Shown: positions 52,665 through 60,489 of the stretch, in pieces
How the letters are laid out: each line of letters starts with the position of its first letter
Numbering within the stretch: the first letter of the stretch is position 1
Origin: CBDDIP01 sp965229005
GTDB lineage: Bacteria; Actinomycetota; Acidimicrobiia; Acidimicrobiales; Ilumatobacteraceae
Assembly (NCBI GenBank): GCA_965229005.1
Contig: CBDDIP010000002.1
Span: forward strand, 806,001 to 870,000
DNA length: 64,000 bases
Reading direction: 5' to 3'
Program-made: the position numbers and the translations under genes
Notes under the pieces: model-generated
The model's input: only the letters and a program-made list of their open reading frames with translations
What the model was told of the DNA's origin: nothing
Databases searched by the model: none

Positions 52665-53617
52665 CGTTCCGGGTCGGGTTCCGATGACGACGAGCGCTCT
52701 TGCCAGTACTCCACGGGTCGAGCGCGGGTCGGGAGGATTCGCTGCGAGAGGCGCCGCAACCGACCGTGGCCGCGAAATCGAACGGGCTCGTACAGCTGCA
52801 GCGTTTGCCATTCGGCGTCCTCGAACGTGGTCCGCGTGCTGAAGTCGATCGGGTTCGACGGCGCCAGCGCCACCGTTGCGCCGACGTGCTCTGCGTTGAC
52901 GAGAGGTTGGCCGACGCTCATGAGTGCCCACGACAACCCGAGGCGACGGTGCTGCGGCAGGACGGTGAGACGGGAGACTGCCCGATACCTGCCGGTGGAG
53001 TTGGACAGGCAGAGCGCAGCCGCCATCGTGCCGTCGATCTCGCACACGATGACGATCCCGTGCTCGAGGTTGCGTTTCAGCACTCGCCGAGCCTGCCACC
53101 GCGTGTAGGCCACCGGAAGCTCGTACTGCCCGTAGAGCTCGACGAGCGCGGGGAGGTCTGCCACGGACGCCACTCGTCCCCGGGGATCGACGTGATCGAC
53201 GAGCTCGATCGGAGTCTCGAGCACGATCCACGGCATCGTCACCACGTTGCGGAACCGTCGCAGGTGCGGGCGGAGCAGCTCCATCGAGCGGCGAGGTCCG
53301 TGGACCGTCCACGTCCATCCTCGATCGACGACCCTCGCCAGCTCCTCGGCGGCCGACGGTTCGATCAGGTGCGCACTCCCCATCCACATGTCGATGCAGG
53401 GCCGGCTGAAGCAGACGACGCCGACGGTGCGCTCGTGCTCGCCGGCCGAATCCGTTTCGATCGCGATCCACGCGCGGCCGTGTCGACGAGCCAGGCCGAG
53501 AAGCAGGACGTCGGCAAGCATCGGGGAGGTGGCCGGCTCGTTCTCGCGGAGGTACCGCATGAGCAGCCCCGTGTCGGTGGCGTTGGCCACCGACCGAACA
53601 CGGATCGTCGCGCTCAC
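52646..53617 (-). CDS. GNAT-fold acetyltransferase-like protein
   Basis: The 323-residue protein has a C-terminal GNAT domain: VASVADLPALVELYGQYELP, EIDGTMAAALCLSNSTGRY, then SRLTVLPQHRRLGLSWALM with the acyl-CoA-binding Q-x-x-R-x-x-G/L pattern. The N-terminal 130 residues look like a second, degenerate GNAT half. GTG 53617 gives the start (SATIRVRSVANATD) and lies 10 bases after the nucleotidyltransferase stop. In this locus it may acylate the peptide or a linked sugar; no substrate is evident. Confidence 0.75.
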   Translation of the reverse strand: MSATIRVRSVANATDTGLLMRYLRENEPATSPMLADVLLLGLARRHGRAWIAIETDSAGEHERTVGVVCFSRPCIDMWMGSAHLIEPSAAEELARVVDRGWTWTVHGPRRSMELLRPHLRRFRNVVTMPWIVLETPIELVDHVDPRGRVASVADLPALVELYGQYELPVAYTRWQARRVLKRNLEHGIVIVCEIDGTMAAALCLSNSTGRYRAVSRLTVLPQHRRLGLSWALMSVGQPLVNAEHVGATVALAPSNPIDFSTRTTFEDAEWQTLQLYEPVRFRGHGRLRRLSQRILPTRARPVEYWQERSSSSEPDPERETGSG

Positions 53618-53627
53618 CTGCGTGGCC

Positions 53628-54818
53628 TCACGTCCACGTCGCGACCGCGCGGAGCAGCTCGGCCTTCGCGGCATCGCCGCCGGCGTCGTGGTTCAACGAA
53701 CGCGGGTTGGCGGGGTCGTGCTTGCCCAGCCCGCCTCGGCCCTCGAGGCGCTCGCGACCTCGGTAGACGACGATCCGACCGAGCTCCTGCGCGGATCTGA
53801 GCAGGCTCGTGCTGACCGCGCGAGCTGCGACGCGAGCGAGCATCTTGTCCGAACGCGCCGAGCCGATCGGCGTCACCCAACGCACGAAGCGGTCGATCGT
53901 CGGCATCGTCGTGCCGGCGAGGGAAGCGACGTACCCATCGGGGAGATCGACGCCGAGCACCGCCTGCACCCGCGCCAGCGCGACGCCGACCATCGGGCCG
54001 AGTCGGCCGTCGAGCGCGCGCACACGGAGAACTTCGAGGTCCGGCTTGCCGACGGTGATCGCTCGTTCGAGGTCCTTCATCCACACCAGTCGATGCGCAC
54101 CGGCGCGCATGGCGTGCAGCGCGAGGTGCACGACGGTGTCCTCGGCATCGAGCGTGGCCGCGTCGATCGACCCGAGCCGAACGGGCACTGCCCGGCGCAG
54201 CATCGCCGACGGATCGAGCGACACGCTGCGGCGTTCGTACCAGGCGTACAGCAGGTGCCAGTGGACGTCGACGGGCACGTGACCCACGGCCATCGTCAGC
54301 TCGGACGCACGGAAGTGCGCCGCTGCCGGCCAGTTGTGGATGAGGTGCTCGCACCCGGCGGCTTCCAGCGCGGCGATCGCGTCGGCGAAGCGCTCCTGCG
54401 GGACGAGGACGTCGAGATCGTGGTACGTCCGCAAGCCGGGGTCGCCGTACAGCGCCGAGGCGAGCACCGGCCCCTTGAACGCCACCCACGGGACCGTCGC
54501 GGACGTCATCGCCGTGGCGAACGCGCCCAGGCTGCGCAACGTGATCAAGTGCTGCTGCACCGCGCGTTGACGGGCGACGCGCAGCAGGTCCAGCTCCGCG
54601 GGGTCCAGGCCCTCGATCCCGGCAAGTCGCGCGTGGACGGCGCCCTCGACGCGGTGGAAGGCGGCCAGCTCGGCCAGTCCGTCGAGCGGCGTCGCGAGTG
54701 CGATCGCAGCCAGCTCGGCGCCCGTCGTCGAGGTGCCGAGCGCGGCGCGCAGCACGTTGCTCAGGCGGCGCCGGTGGGCGCGTTCGCTGTGCCAGCGTCG
54801 CCGCCGCTGGATCGTCAT
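53628..54818 (-). CDS. NTP_transf_5 family nucleotidyltransferase
   Basis: The 396-residue protein has the family motif VAFKGPVLASALYGDPGLRT, then YHDLDVLVP with metal-binding Asp134 and Asp136, and PVDVHWHLL downstream, the third acidic position. NTP_transf_5 proteins are found in lasso peptide clusters that also encode an HprK-like kinase and in exosortase/polysaccharide loci; in the pseudomycoidin cluster such a gene is linked to extra modification of the phosphorylated peptide. It begins a left-pointing operon with the GNAT gene. The kinase, PqqD-like protein and this enzyme together are the usual trio of such loci. Confidence 0.85.
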   Translation of the reverse strand: MTIQRRRRWHSERAHRRRLSNVLRAALGTSTTGAELAAIALATPLDGLAELAAFHRVEGAVHARLAGIEGLDPAELDLLRVARQRAVQQHLITLRSLGAFATAMTSATVPWVAFKGPVLASALYGDPGLRTYHDLDVLVPQERFADAIAALEAAGCEHLIHNWPAAAHFRASELTMAVGHVPVDVHWHLLYAWYERRSVSLDPSAMLRRAVPVRLGSIDAATLDAEDTVVHLALHAMRAGAHRLVWMKDLERAITVGKPDLEVLRVRALDGRLGPMVGVALARVQAVLGVDLPDGYVASLAGTTMPTIDRFVRWVTPIGSARSDKMLARVAARAVSTSLLRSAQELGRIVVYRGRERLEGRGGLGKHDPANPRSLNHDAGGDAAKAELLRAVATWT

Positions 54819-54871
54819 CGTTCGAACCCTACCGATCGCGCCGGCGTGGCATCAGCCGGGCAATCAGAGCG

Positions 54872-56038
54872 TCACTCTCCGGCGACCGCCGCGTAGTCCG
54901 CCGCTCTCGGTTGCTGCTGGGGCTCGGACGTGGTCGCGACCATGTCGGCCACCATGCCGCTGACGAGCTCGGCAACGAGGACGGCAACGTCGCGGTCGTC
55001 GGGGTCCGTGAGCGCATTGGTGCCGGCGTGGGACTCGGCGGGTTGCGGGTCGGGCGCGGGCAGGTCGGTGGACAGCTCGCCGAACTCTTCGAAGTGGGCG
55101 TCGCCGACGATGTCCTGGTAGGCGATCGGCCGGTTGCGCATCGCCCGCTCCATCACCGCGACGCGCACGGCCAGCACGTCGGACTCCGGCCCGGCAGCAG
55201 CCGCCCGACCTTCGGCTGCGGACATCGCCACGGCGACGATGGCTGCGGCGTCGGGGTCGGCGATCCGCGGCTGCGACAGCGGGGGACGGACCTCGGCCAA
55301 CGTCGGCTCGGGCTCCGGCTGGGCGCGCACCCAGTTGATGACGGCCTCGACGGCCGAGTTCGTGCTCCACCGCAGAGCCAGGTCCGTGACCAGCAGCCAG
55401 CGCAGTGCCAGCGTCGCGCCACCGACCACGCCGATGAAGGCGAGCATCGCTGCCGGGTCGGCCACGAGACCGGCCGGCTGGAACGAGCGGATGTACGGGA
55501 TCATCGAGCAGCCGGCCATGGTCACCACGACACCCAGCGCAAGCGTCAGTCGCGACGGGCGGCTCGGCTTCATGCCGATGATCCCGTCGGCCACGCCGAA
55601 CAGCAGGGCGAGCTCCATGACCAGGTAGAACGCGGACGGGTTGACCTGCCCGGCGACGATGAACACGACGTTGAGCAGGATGCCCAGGTGGATGGCCGAG
55701 CGCATCGGGCGACCGATCAGCAGCACCACGCCGCAGTACACCTCGATGGCCAGGACCAGGGCGGACACCAGGACGGCCTGCGGTCCGATGACGTGCTCGG
55801 CGACCGGCCGGAAGAACGGCAGCGCTGAGTCGTGGTGGTCGGCGAGGAAGTTGCGCAGCGCCTGGCCGTTCCACCACTGGTGCTCGATCGCCTTCTCGGC
55901 GGCGGCTCGCAGCCAACCGGCGGCAAGGAACAGGCGGACCGGGAACAGCAGCAGGACGGCAGGTGAGAGCAACGTCCGGGCGGACCGGGGCGGGCTCGTG
56001 GTGCTGGTCTTCGAGATGGCGGTGCTCGGGGTGCTCAT
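54872..56038 (-). CDS. DoxX/HTTM-like membrane protein with long hydrophilic tail
   Basis: The 388-residue protein has about seven helices in its first 230 residues (SPAVLLLFPVRLFLAAGWLR, IGPQAVLVSALVLAIEVYCG, GILLNVVFIVAGQVNPSAFY) in a DoxX-like pattern, followed by 155 hydrophilic, acidic residues with no recognisable domain. DoxX-like proteins are quinone- or redox-associated membrane proteins of varied role. ATG 56038 has AAGGA upstream. The gene points left, after the GH5-like gene and before the nucleotidyltransferase, with 53 bases to the latter, so it may or may not belong to the peptide locus. Confidence 0.7.
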   Translation of the reverse strand: MSTPSTAISKTSTTSPPRSARTLLSPAVLLLFPVRLFLAAGWLRAAAEKAIEHQWWNGQALRNFLADHHDSALPFFRPVAEHVIGPQAVLVSALVLAIEVYCGVVLLIGRPMRSAIHLGILLNVVFIVAGQVNPSAFYLVMELALLFGVADGIIGMKPSRPSRLTLALGVVVTMAGCSMIPYIRSFQPAGLVADPAAMLAFIGVVGGATLALRWLLVTDLALRWSTNSAVEAVINWVRAQPEPEPTLAEVRPPLSQPRIADPDAAAIVAVAMSAAEGRAAAAGPESDVLAVRVAVMERAMRNRPIAYQDIVGDAHFEEFGELSTDLPAPDPQPAESHAGTNALTDPDDRDVAVLVAELVSGMVADMVATTSEPQQQPRAADYAAVAGE

Positions 56039-56365
56039 TCGGGGGTCCTTGCGGGCGGGGGGTGAGCGGACGGGTGTCGGTCGGCGGATGTCGGTCGGCG
56101 AGCCGGTGTCGGCGGTGAAATTGGCGTTCTTGGCGAGGTAGCCACGAGGAGGTGGCGGTGGCATCACGCCAACATTGCGATCAGGTTACGGTCCCGGTTG
56201 GTGCTCAGGGCGGATCTCCGCTGGTTCGCTCGGCAATGAGCTGAAGTCCCGTCCTGACCTGGAATATCGGGCGTTTCGTCGTCCAGCTTGAAGGAAAATT
56301 CGGCCACTGGACGACGGCGCTGACGACCGATCGACGTCGCTGCCGTGCCCGTTGTGACGCAGATG
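56039..56365. other. Non-coding gap between the DoxX-like and GH5-like genes
   Basis: I see no convincing gene here. The first 150 bases are the upstream region of the DoxX-like gene. GATCAGGTTACGGTCCCGG near 56179 and an AT-rich GAAGGAAAATTCGGCC near 56290 may be promoter parts, but no clear -35/-10 pair stands out. Confidence 0.5.
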
Positions 56366-56380
56366 TGACGAACTTCGTCA
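56366..56380. promoter_or_regulatory. CRP-like palindrome beside the GH5-like gene
   Basis: TGACGAA and TTCGTCA flank one C in a perfect palindrome, extended to GTGACGAACTTCGTCAC. It resembles a CRP/FNR-type half-site pair but lies just beyond the stop of the GH5-like gene, so it could equally be a termination hairpin. Confidence 0.35.
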
Positions 56381-56388
56381 CGATCGCG

Positions 56389-57591
56389 TCAGGACGCGGC
56401 GAGCTCCTGGCTGAACGTGGTCGCCTGGGCGAGGTCGATGACCAGTCGGTCCTGGGTGCGTTCCGGCTCCAGCGACCACGCCAACGAGCCGGCGTAGCCG
56501 TTGTCGTAGAACAGCTCGAAGCGTCCGGTCGTCTCCGGCCCGGCGTACATCTCACCGACCACGATGGGTTTGTCCAGGTCGAGGGCGTCGCGCACTTCGG
56601 CGTAGGTCCTGCAGGCCAGGCACTCGTCGGGCTTGGTCATGTTGTCGTACCAGTGGACCGTGTAGTAGTCGAGTCCGAGCCCCATCATGAACGGCAGGCC
56701 GTCCAGGCGGGCGCCGCCGACGGTGGCCGGCGTGCTCGATCGGTCGTGGATCGACTGCACGATCCCGATGATCAGCGCCCGCAGGTCGTCCTCGGTCACC
56801 TGGCCGGCCCAGAGGTCGAACTCGGGTTCGTTGATCACGTCCCAGGTCATGATCCGGCTGTCGCCGGCGTAGCGGCTGAACAGCTCGCCCAGGACGTTGG
56901 CGAGCCGCTCCCGACCCTCGGGGGTGGTCACCCACGTCTCGGGGATGGCGGTCGGTTCCGAGAACAGGGTGAACGTGTACGAGATGCCGAACTGGCCGGC
57001 GATCGAGAGCGCCGCATCGATGTCGGTGAACACCAACGGGTTGATCGCCAGCGGCAGGCCCTGGTCGTCGCGCTGGATCTGGTCGGTGGAGACGTCGCCG
57101 GGGAACAGCCACCAGCGCACCACGTTCATGCCGGCGGCCCTCGCCGTCCCGAGGACCCTCGTCAGCTCGATGCGGGAGGCATCCGAGCTGGCTCCCCCCT
57201 TGTCGCGCCCGCAGCCGAAGTCGCAGCCGAAGTTGATCCACGGCAGGTTGGCACCGTGGATGTATTTGGTCGAGCCGTTCCACGAGACGCGTGGCGCGTC
57301 CGGGCCGCCCATCTCCAGCAGCGTGGTGGTCGTGGTGCTGTCCGGTGTGCTGGTCGTCGATGCCGGCGCCGTGTCGGTGGTGGTCGGCACGCTCGAGGTG
57401 GTCGTCGAGGTGCTCGGTGAGGTGGTGACGATCGGCGTCGTGGTGAACGCCACCCGGTCGTCGCCACTGCACGCCACGCCGACCGTCATCGCAAGGGCGA
57501 TCGCCGCGCCCCGCCGCGTCAAGACGTGCGGACGTCGCGCACGAGGGGGTCGATGCGGCACGGGCGAACGGTACCAACACGAATCGTTCAT
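56389..57591 (-). CDS. GH5-like secreted glycoside hydrolase lipoprotein
   Basis: The 400-residue protein has an Arg-rich start with RRGAAIALAMTVGVAC as lipoprotein signal (possibly Tat-dependent), a Thr/Ser-rich linker of about 50 residues and a TIM barrel. The barrel has GANLPWINFGCDFG, acid/base Glu in DVINEPEFD and nucleophile Glu in VVGEMYAG, the clan GH-A pair at the ends of strands 4 and 7. Endo-glucanase or mannanase activity on a beta-glycan is likely; the true family (GH5 or a neighbour) needs a search. It might trim the exopolysaccharide made by the downstream locus. ATG 57591 is chosen; the TTG at 57594 is an alternative. Confidence 0.75.
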   Translation of the reverse strand: MNDSCWYRSPVPHRPPRARRPHVLTRRGAAIALAMTVGVACSGDDRVAFTTTPIVTTSPSTSTTTSSVPTTTDTAPASTTSTPDSTTTTTLLEMGGPDAPRVSWNGSTKYIHGANLPWINFGCDFGCGRDKGGASSDASRIELTRVLGTARAAGMNVVRWWLFPGDVSTDQIQRDDQGLPLAINPLVFTDIDAALSIAGQFGISYTFTLFSEPTAIPETWVTTPEGRERLANVLGELFSRYAGDSRIMTWDVINEPEFDLWAGQVTEDDLRALIIGIVQSIHDRSSTPATVGGARLDGLPFMMGLGLDYYTVHWYDNMTKPDECLACRTYAEVRDALDLDKPIVVGEMYAGPETTGRFELFYDNGYAGSLAWSLEPERTQDRLVIDLAQATTFSQELAAS

Positions 57592-57701
57592 CAACTGGAC
57601 ACCCTGCTGGGGGATCGCTCGTCGAATACGGCCAGTAACTTGCTCGCGGTGCAGCGCCTGACGACGGTTGAACGCTCGGCGCTGGCTCCGGCGAGCGACC
57701 G

Positions 57702-58595
57702 ATGACGGTCGGTTGGCGTCTGGCCCGTCTCGAGGGGCGGGCGGTCCGCTTGCTGTACCGCGCCAGCCTCCCGATCGTGTCGCGTCGATCGATCGATACC
57801 GACCGGTGCATCGCGATGAGCATGGTCTCGTTCTCGTCGTCTTCCGATCTGGCCGAGCAGGTGCTGAGCATCCGCTCGATGCTCAAGCACGCCGGCCGCC
57901 CGACGCGGTTCGTCGTCGTGTCCGACGGCTCGCACAGCGATCGCGACATCGCCATGCTCGAGCGGCTCGACCCGTGCGTGTCGGTCGTGCGCTGGGACGA
58001 GTTCGCCACCGCCGAAGCGCTCGAGGCCACCACGGCGCTGACCCGTTCGACGCCGATGGGCAAGAAGCTGGCGATCGAGCTCTCGCTGTGGGACGACGGG
58101 CCGACCGCCTACCTCGATTCGGACGTCCTGTTCTTCGCCGGCAGCCACTGCCTCGGATCGCTGGTGGAGGGTGACGGCCCGGCCGCCTGGTTCCTCAGCG
58201 ACTGCGACGCGTACCTGGACTCGCGGATGTTGAGCGACGCCGATCGTTCGCTGGAGCCGGTGAACGCCGGGTTCTTCGTGCTGCAGCAACCGATCTCGTG
58301 GGACGCAGCACTGAAGCGCCTGCACGCGCTCGACGAGGACTTCACGTGGATGTCGGAGCAGACCGCCGTGCACCTCGCCATGCACGAGGCCGGCGCTCGA
58401 TCGCTCGATGCCTCGGCCTACGTGCTGTCCGACCGCGACGCATGGGGGTGGGCCGATCACTTCACGGGCCCGGGGCTCGTGATGCGGCACTACACCACGC
58501 CGGTACGTCACAAGATGTGGGCGTCGCTGTCGCGCCGGTTCGCGCACTCGCGTCGTAGCCCAAGTACGAGCAGGGTCGTCACAGCTCCCGGATGA
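57702..58595 (+). CDS. Nucleotide-diphospho-sugar transferase-fold glycosyltransferase
   Basis: The 297-residue protein shows a GT-A-like pattern: VLSIRSMLKHAGRPTRFVVV, a conserved Lys in GKKLAIELSL, and AYLDSDVLFFAG with the DxD metal motif, then PVNAGFFVLQQPISW. It resembles GT8-like or uncharacterised polysaccharide glycosyltransferases. It is divergent from the GH5-like gene and overlaps the convergent acyltransferase by 17 bases. It probably adds a sugar in exopolysaccharide assembly; donor and acceptor are unknown. Confidence 0.75.
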   Translation: MTVGWRLARLEGRAVRLLYRASLPIVSRRSIDTDRCIAMSMVSFSSSSDLAEQVLSIRSMLKHAGRPTRFVVVSDGSHSDRDIAMLERLDPCVSVVRWDEFATAEALEATTALTRSTPMGKKLAIELSLWDDGPTAYLDSDVLFFAGSHCLGSLVEGDGPAAWFLSDCDAYLDSRMLSDADRSLEPVNAGFFVLQQPISWDAALKRLHALDEDFTWMSEQTAVHLAMHEAGARSLDASAYVLSDRDAWGWADHFTGPGLVMRHYTTPVRHKMWASLSRRFAHSRRSPSTSRVVTAPG

Positions 58596-59121
58596 TGCGG
58601 GCGGGCATGCCACCGACCAGCGTCCGCGGCGGCACGTCCTTGGTGACCACGCTGCCTGCGGCCACCACCGAGTCGGCGCCGATCGTCACGCCCGGCAGCA
58701 CGATGACCCGAGCGCCGAGCCACACGTTGCGACCGAGCACGATCGGCTGCGACTCCGGTCGCTCGTTGCGACGCTCCGGCTCGACGTGGTGGAACGCGTT
58801 GTCGATCAACATGCAGTGCGTCCCGATCTGCGTCTCCGCGCCGATCTGCACGAGCATCGACGCCGAGATCGAGGTGCCGTAGTTGATGAAGGTCCCGGCC
58901 TCGATCAGCAGGCGCCCACCTGGCTCTGTGGCCAGCTCGAGCGTGGCTGCGGCAGCGGACAGGCGGACGCGCTCCTCGATGATCATCTCACCGCGGTTGG
59001 AGATCAGCGGCTTGCCGTACAGGCGCACCTTCGGGCCGACGGACGTCGCGCTGCGCAGGTACCACCGCGCACGGATCACCGCCGGGCCGTGCAAGCGTGC
59101 GTCGCTGACCAGTGAGCTCAC
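58579..59121 (-). CDS. Left-handed beta-helix acyltransferase (hexapeptide family)
   Basis: The 180-residue protein has hexapeptide repeats building a left-handed beta-helix: GTFINYGTSISASMLVQIGA, IGTHCMLIDNAFHHVEPERR with the catalytic His pair, LGRNVWLGARVIVLPGVTIG and the closing GSVVTKDVPPRTLVGGMPAR. Members O-acetylate sugars, often in capsule or exopolysaccharide loci. GTG 59121 (VSSLVSDARLHG) gives a family-like start with AAAGG upstream; the frame is open much further but runs antisense to the next gene. Confidence 0.88.
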   Translation of the reverse strand: MSSLVSDARLHGPAVIRARWYLRSATSVGPKVRLYGKPLISNRGEMIIEERVRLSAAAATLELATEPGGRLLIEAGTFINYGTSISASMLVQIGAETQIGTHCMLIDNAFHHVEPERRNERPESQPIVLGRNVWLGARVIVLPGVTIGADSVVAAGSVVTKDVPPRTLVGGMPARIIREL

Positions 59122-59199
59122 CGTGTCGGCCTTTCTTCCCGTCGATCTGGTTGGGGTCCAGCAGGTCGTTCCATCGACGCGGACAGGGGCGAGGGTAGC

Positions 59200-60489
59200 G
59201 TGGACCCGGTGAGGAACGGGGCCCGGCGGGCGCACTCGATCGCCGGTGTCGCCGGTGCCATCGTCGCTGCCCCCGTGGCAGCGGCAACGATCGCGGTCGC
59301 CGCGCTCACCGGCTACCTCGGTGTGCTCACCGTGGCCGGCACTCGACGCGAGCGCCGTCGCCGCGCTGCCGGCTCGCCCACGACCACCGGCGCGGTGCGG
59401 CGCTACGCGATCATGGTGCCGGCGCACGACGAGGCGGCGGGCATCGCCACATCGGTGCGCAGCATGGTCGACCAGGACCACCCGACGTTCGAGGTGCACG
59501 TCGTGGCCGACAACTGCACCGACGACACGGCGTCGGTCGCCCGGGCGGCGGGCGCAACCGTGCACGAGCGCGTCGATCCGGACGACCGTGGCAAGGGCGC
59601 TGCGCTGAACTGGTTGCACGGTCGCTTGCACAGCGCGCCGCAACCGTTCGATGCGTACGTGATCGTCGACGCCGACTCGACGCTGGAACCCGGCTTCCTG
59701 TCGGCGATCGACCGAGCGTTCGACGGAGGTGCGTCCGTCGTCCAAGGCTTCTACGGCGTGCGCGATCCGGACGCCTCCCCGTCGACCGCGTTGCGGTACG
59801 CGGCGCTCGCCTGCCGTCACCACCTCCGGCCGTTGGGCCGCACCGCGCTCGGCGCGTCGTGCGGTCTGTTCGGCAACGGCATGGCCTTCCGTGCCGACGT
59901 GCTGGCCGACCGGCGTTGGTCGGGTCACCTGACCGAGGACATCGAGTTCCAGATGGAGCTGCTGATGGACGGAACGCTGGTCGACTACGCGCCGGATGCG
60001 CGCCTCGAGGCGGAGATGCCCGGCGGGCTCGACGCCTCGACGACGCAGAACCAACGGTGGGAGCTCGGGCGCATCCAGGTCGCCAAGCGGTTCGTGCCGC
60101 TGCTCGTCCGCCGACTGGGGCGCGGTCCGATGCGTCAGCGCGTCGCGGCGGCGGACGCGTTGGCCGACCAGCTCGTGCCGCCGTTGTCGGTGCTCGCCGT
60201 CGGCCAGCTCGCGGTGGATGCACTGGCGATCGCCGTTGCCGTCGCCCATCCGACGCGATCGACGAAGCTCGTCGCGGCGACTGCGGTTGCCTCCACCGCG
60301 GTGCTCGTCGGTCATGTGCTCGCCGGATTGCGAGCGGTGCAGGCTCCCGCTTCGATCTACCGCTCGTTCGCCCAGGCGCCGAAGCTGATCGTCTGGAAGG
60401 TCAGGCTGTGGCTCGGCGTCTTGCGCGGTCGGGACGAGGTGACGTGGACGAGGACCGCTCGCAACGACGATCAGGACGCGACGACGTGA
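59200..60489 (+). CDS. Membrane glycosyltransferase family 2
   Basis: The 429-residue protein has an N-terminal membrane helix, a GT-A domain (RYAIMVPAHDEAAGIATSVR, VVADNCTDD, VIVDADSTLEPGFL with the DxD motif, FGNGMAFRADVL, EDIEFQMEL and the QNQRWELGR acceptor motif matching Q/RxxRW of processive enzymes) and two C-terminal helices. The QxxRW motif places it with synthases such as cellulose and hyaluronan synthase relatives. The start is GTG 59200 or GTG 59209. Its TGA overlaps the GTG of the WecG gene. Confidence 0.88.
   Translation: MDPVRNGARRAHSIAGVAGAIVAAPVAAATIAVAALTGYLGVLTVAGTRRERRRRAAGSPTTTGAVRRYAIMVPAHDEAAGIATSVRSMVDQDHPTFEVHVVADNCTDDTASVARAAGATVHERVDPDDRGKGAALNWLHGRLHSAPQPFDAYVIVDADSTLEPGFLSAIDRAFDGGASVVQGFYGVRDPDASPSTALRYAALACRHHLRPLGRTALGASCGLFGNGMAFRADVLADRRWSGHLTEDIEFQMELLMDGTLVDYAPDARLEAEMPGGLDASTTQNQRWELGRIQVAKRFVPLLVRRLGRGPMRQRVAAADALADQLVPPLSVLAVGQLAVDALAIAVAVAHPTRSTKLVAATAVASTAVLVGHVLAGLRAVQAPASIYRSFAQAPKLIVWKVRLWLGVLRGRDEVTWTRTARNDDQDATT

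Noticed and set aside
54872..58595. GH5-like and DoxX-like genes as core parts of the peptide locus
   Set aside because: They lie beyond the nucleotidyltransferase with gaps of 53 and 350 bases and have no known tie to RiPP pathways; they fit the envelope/polysaccharide region better.
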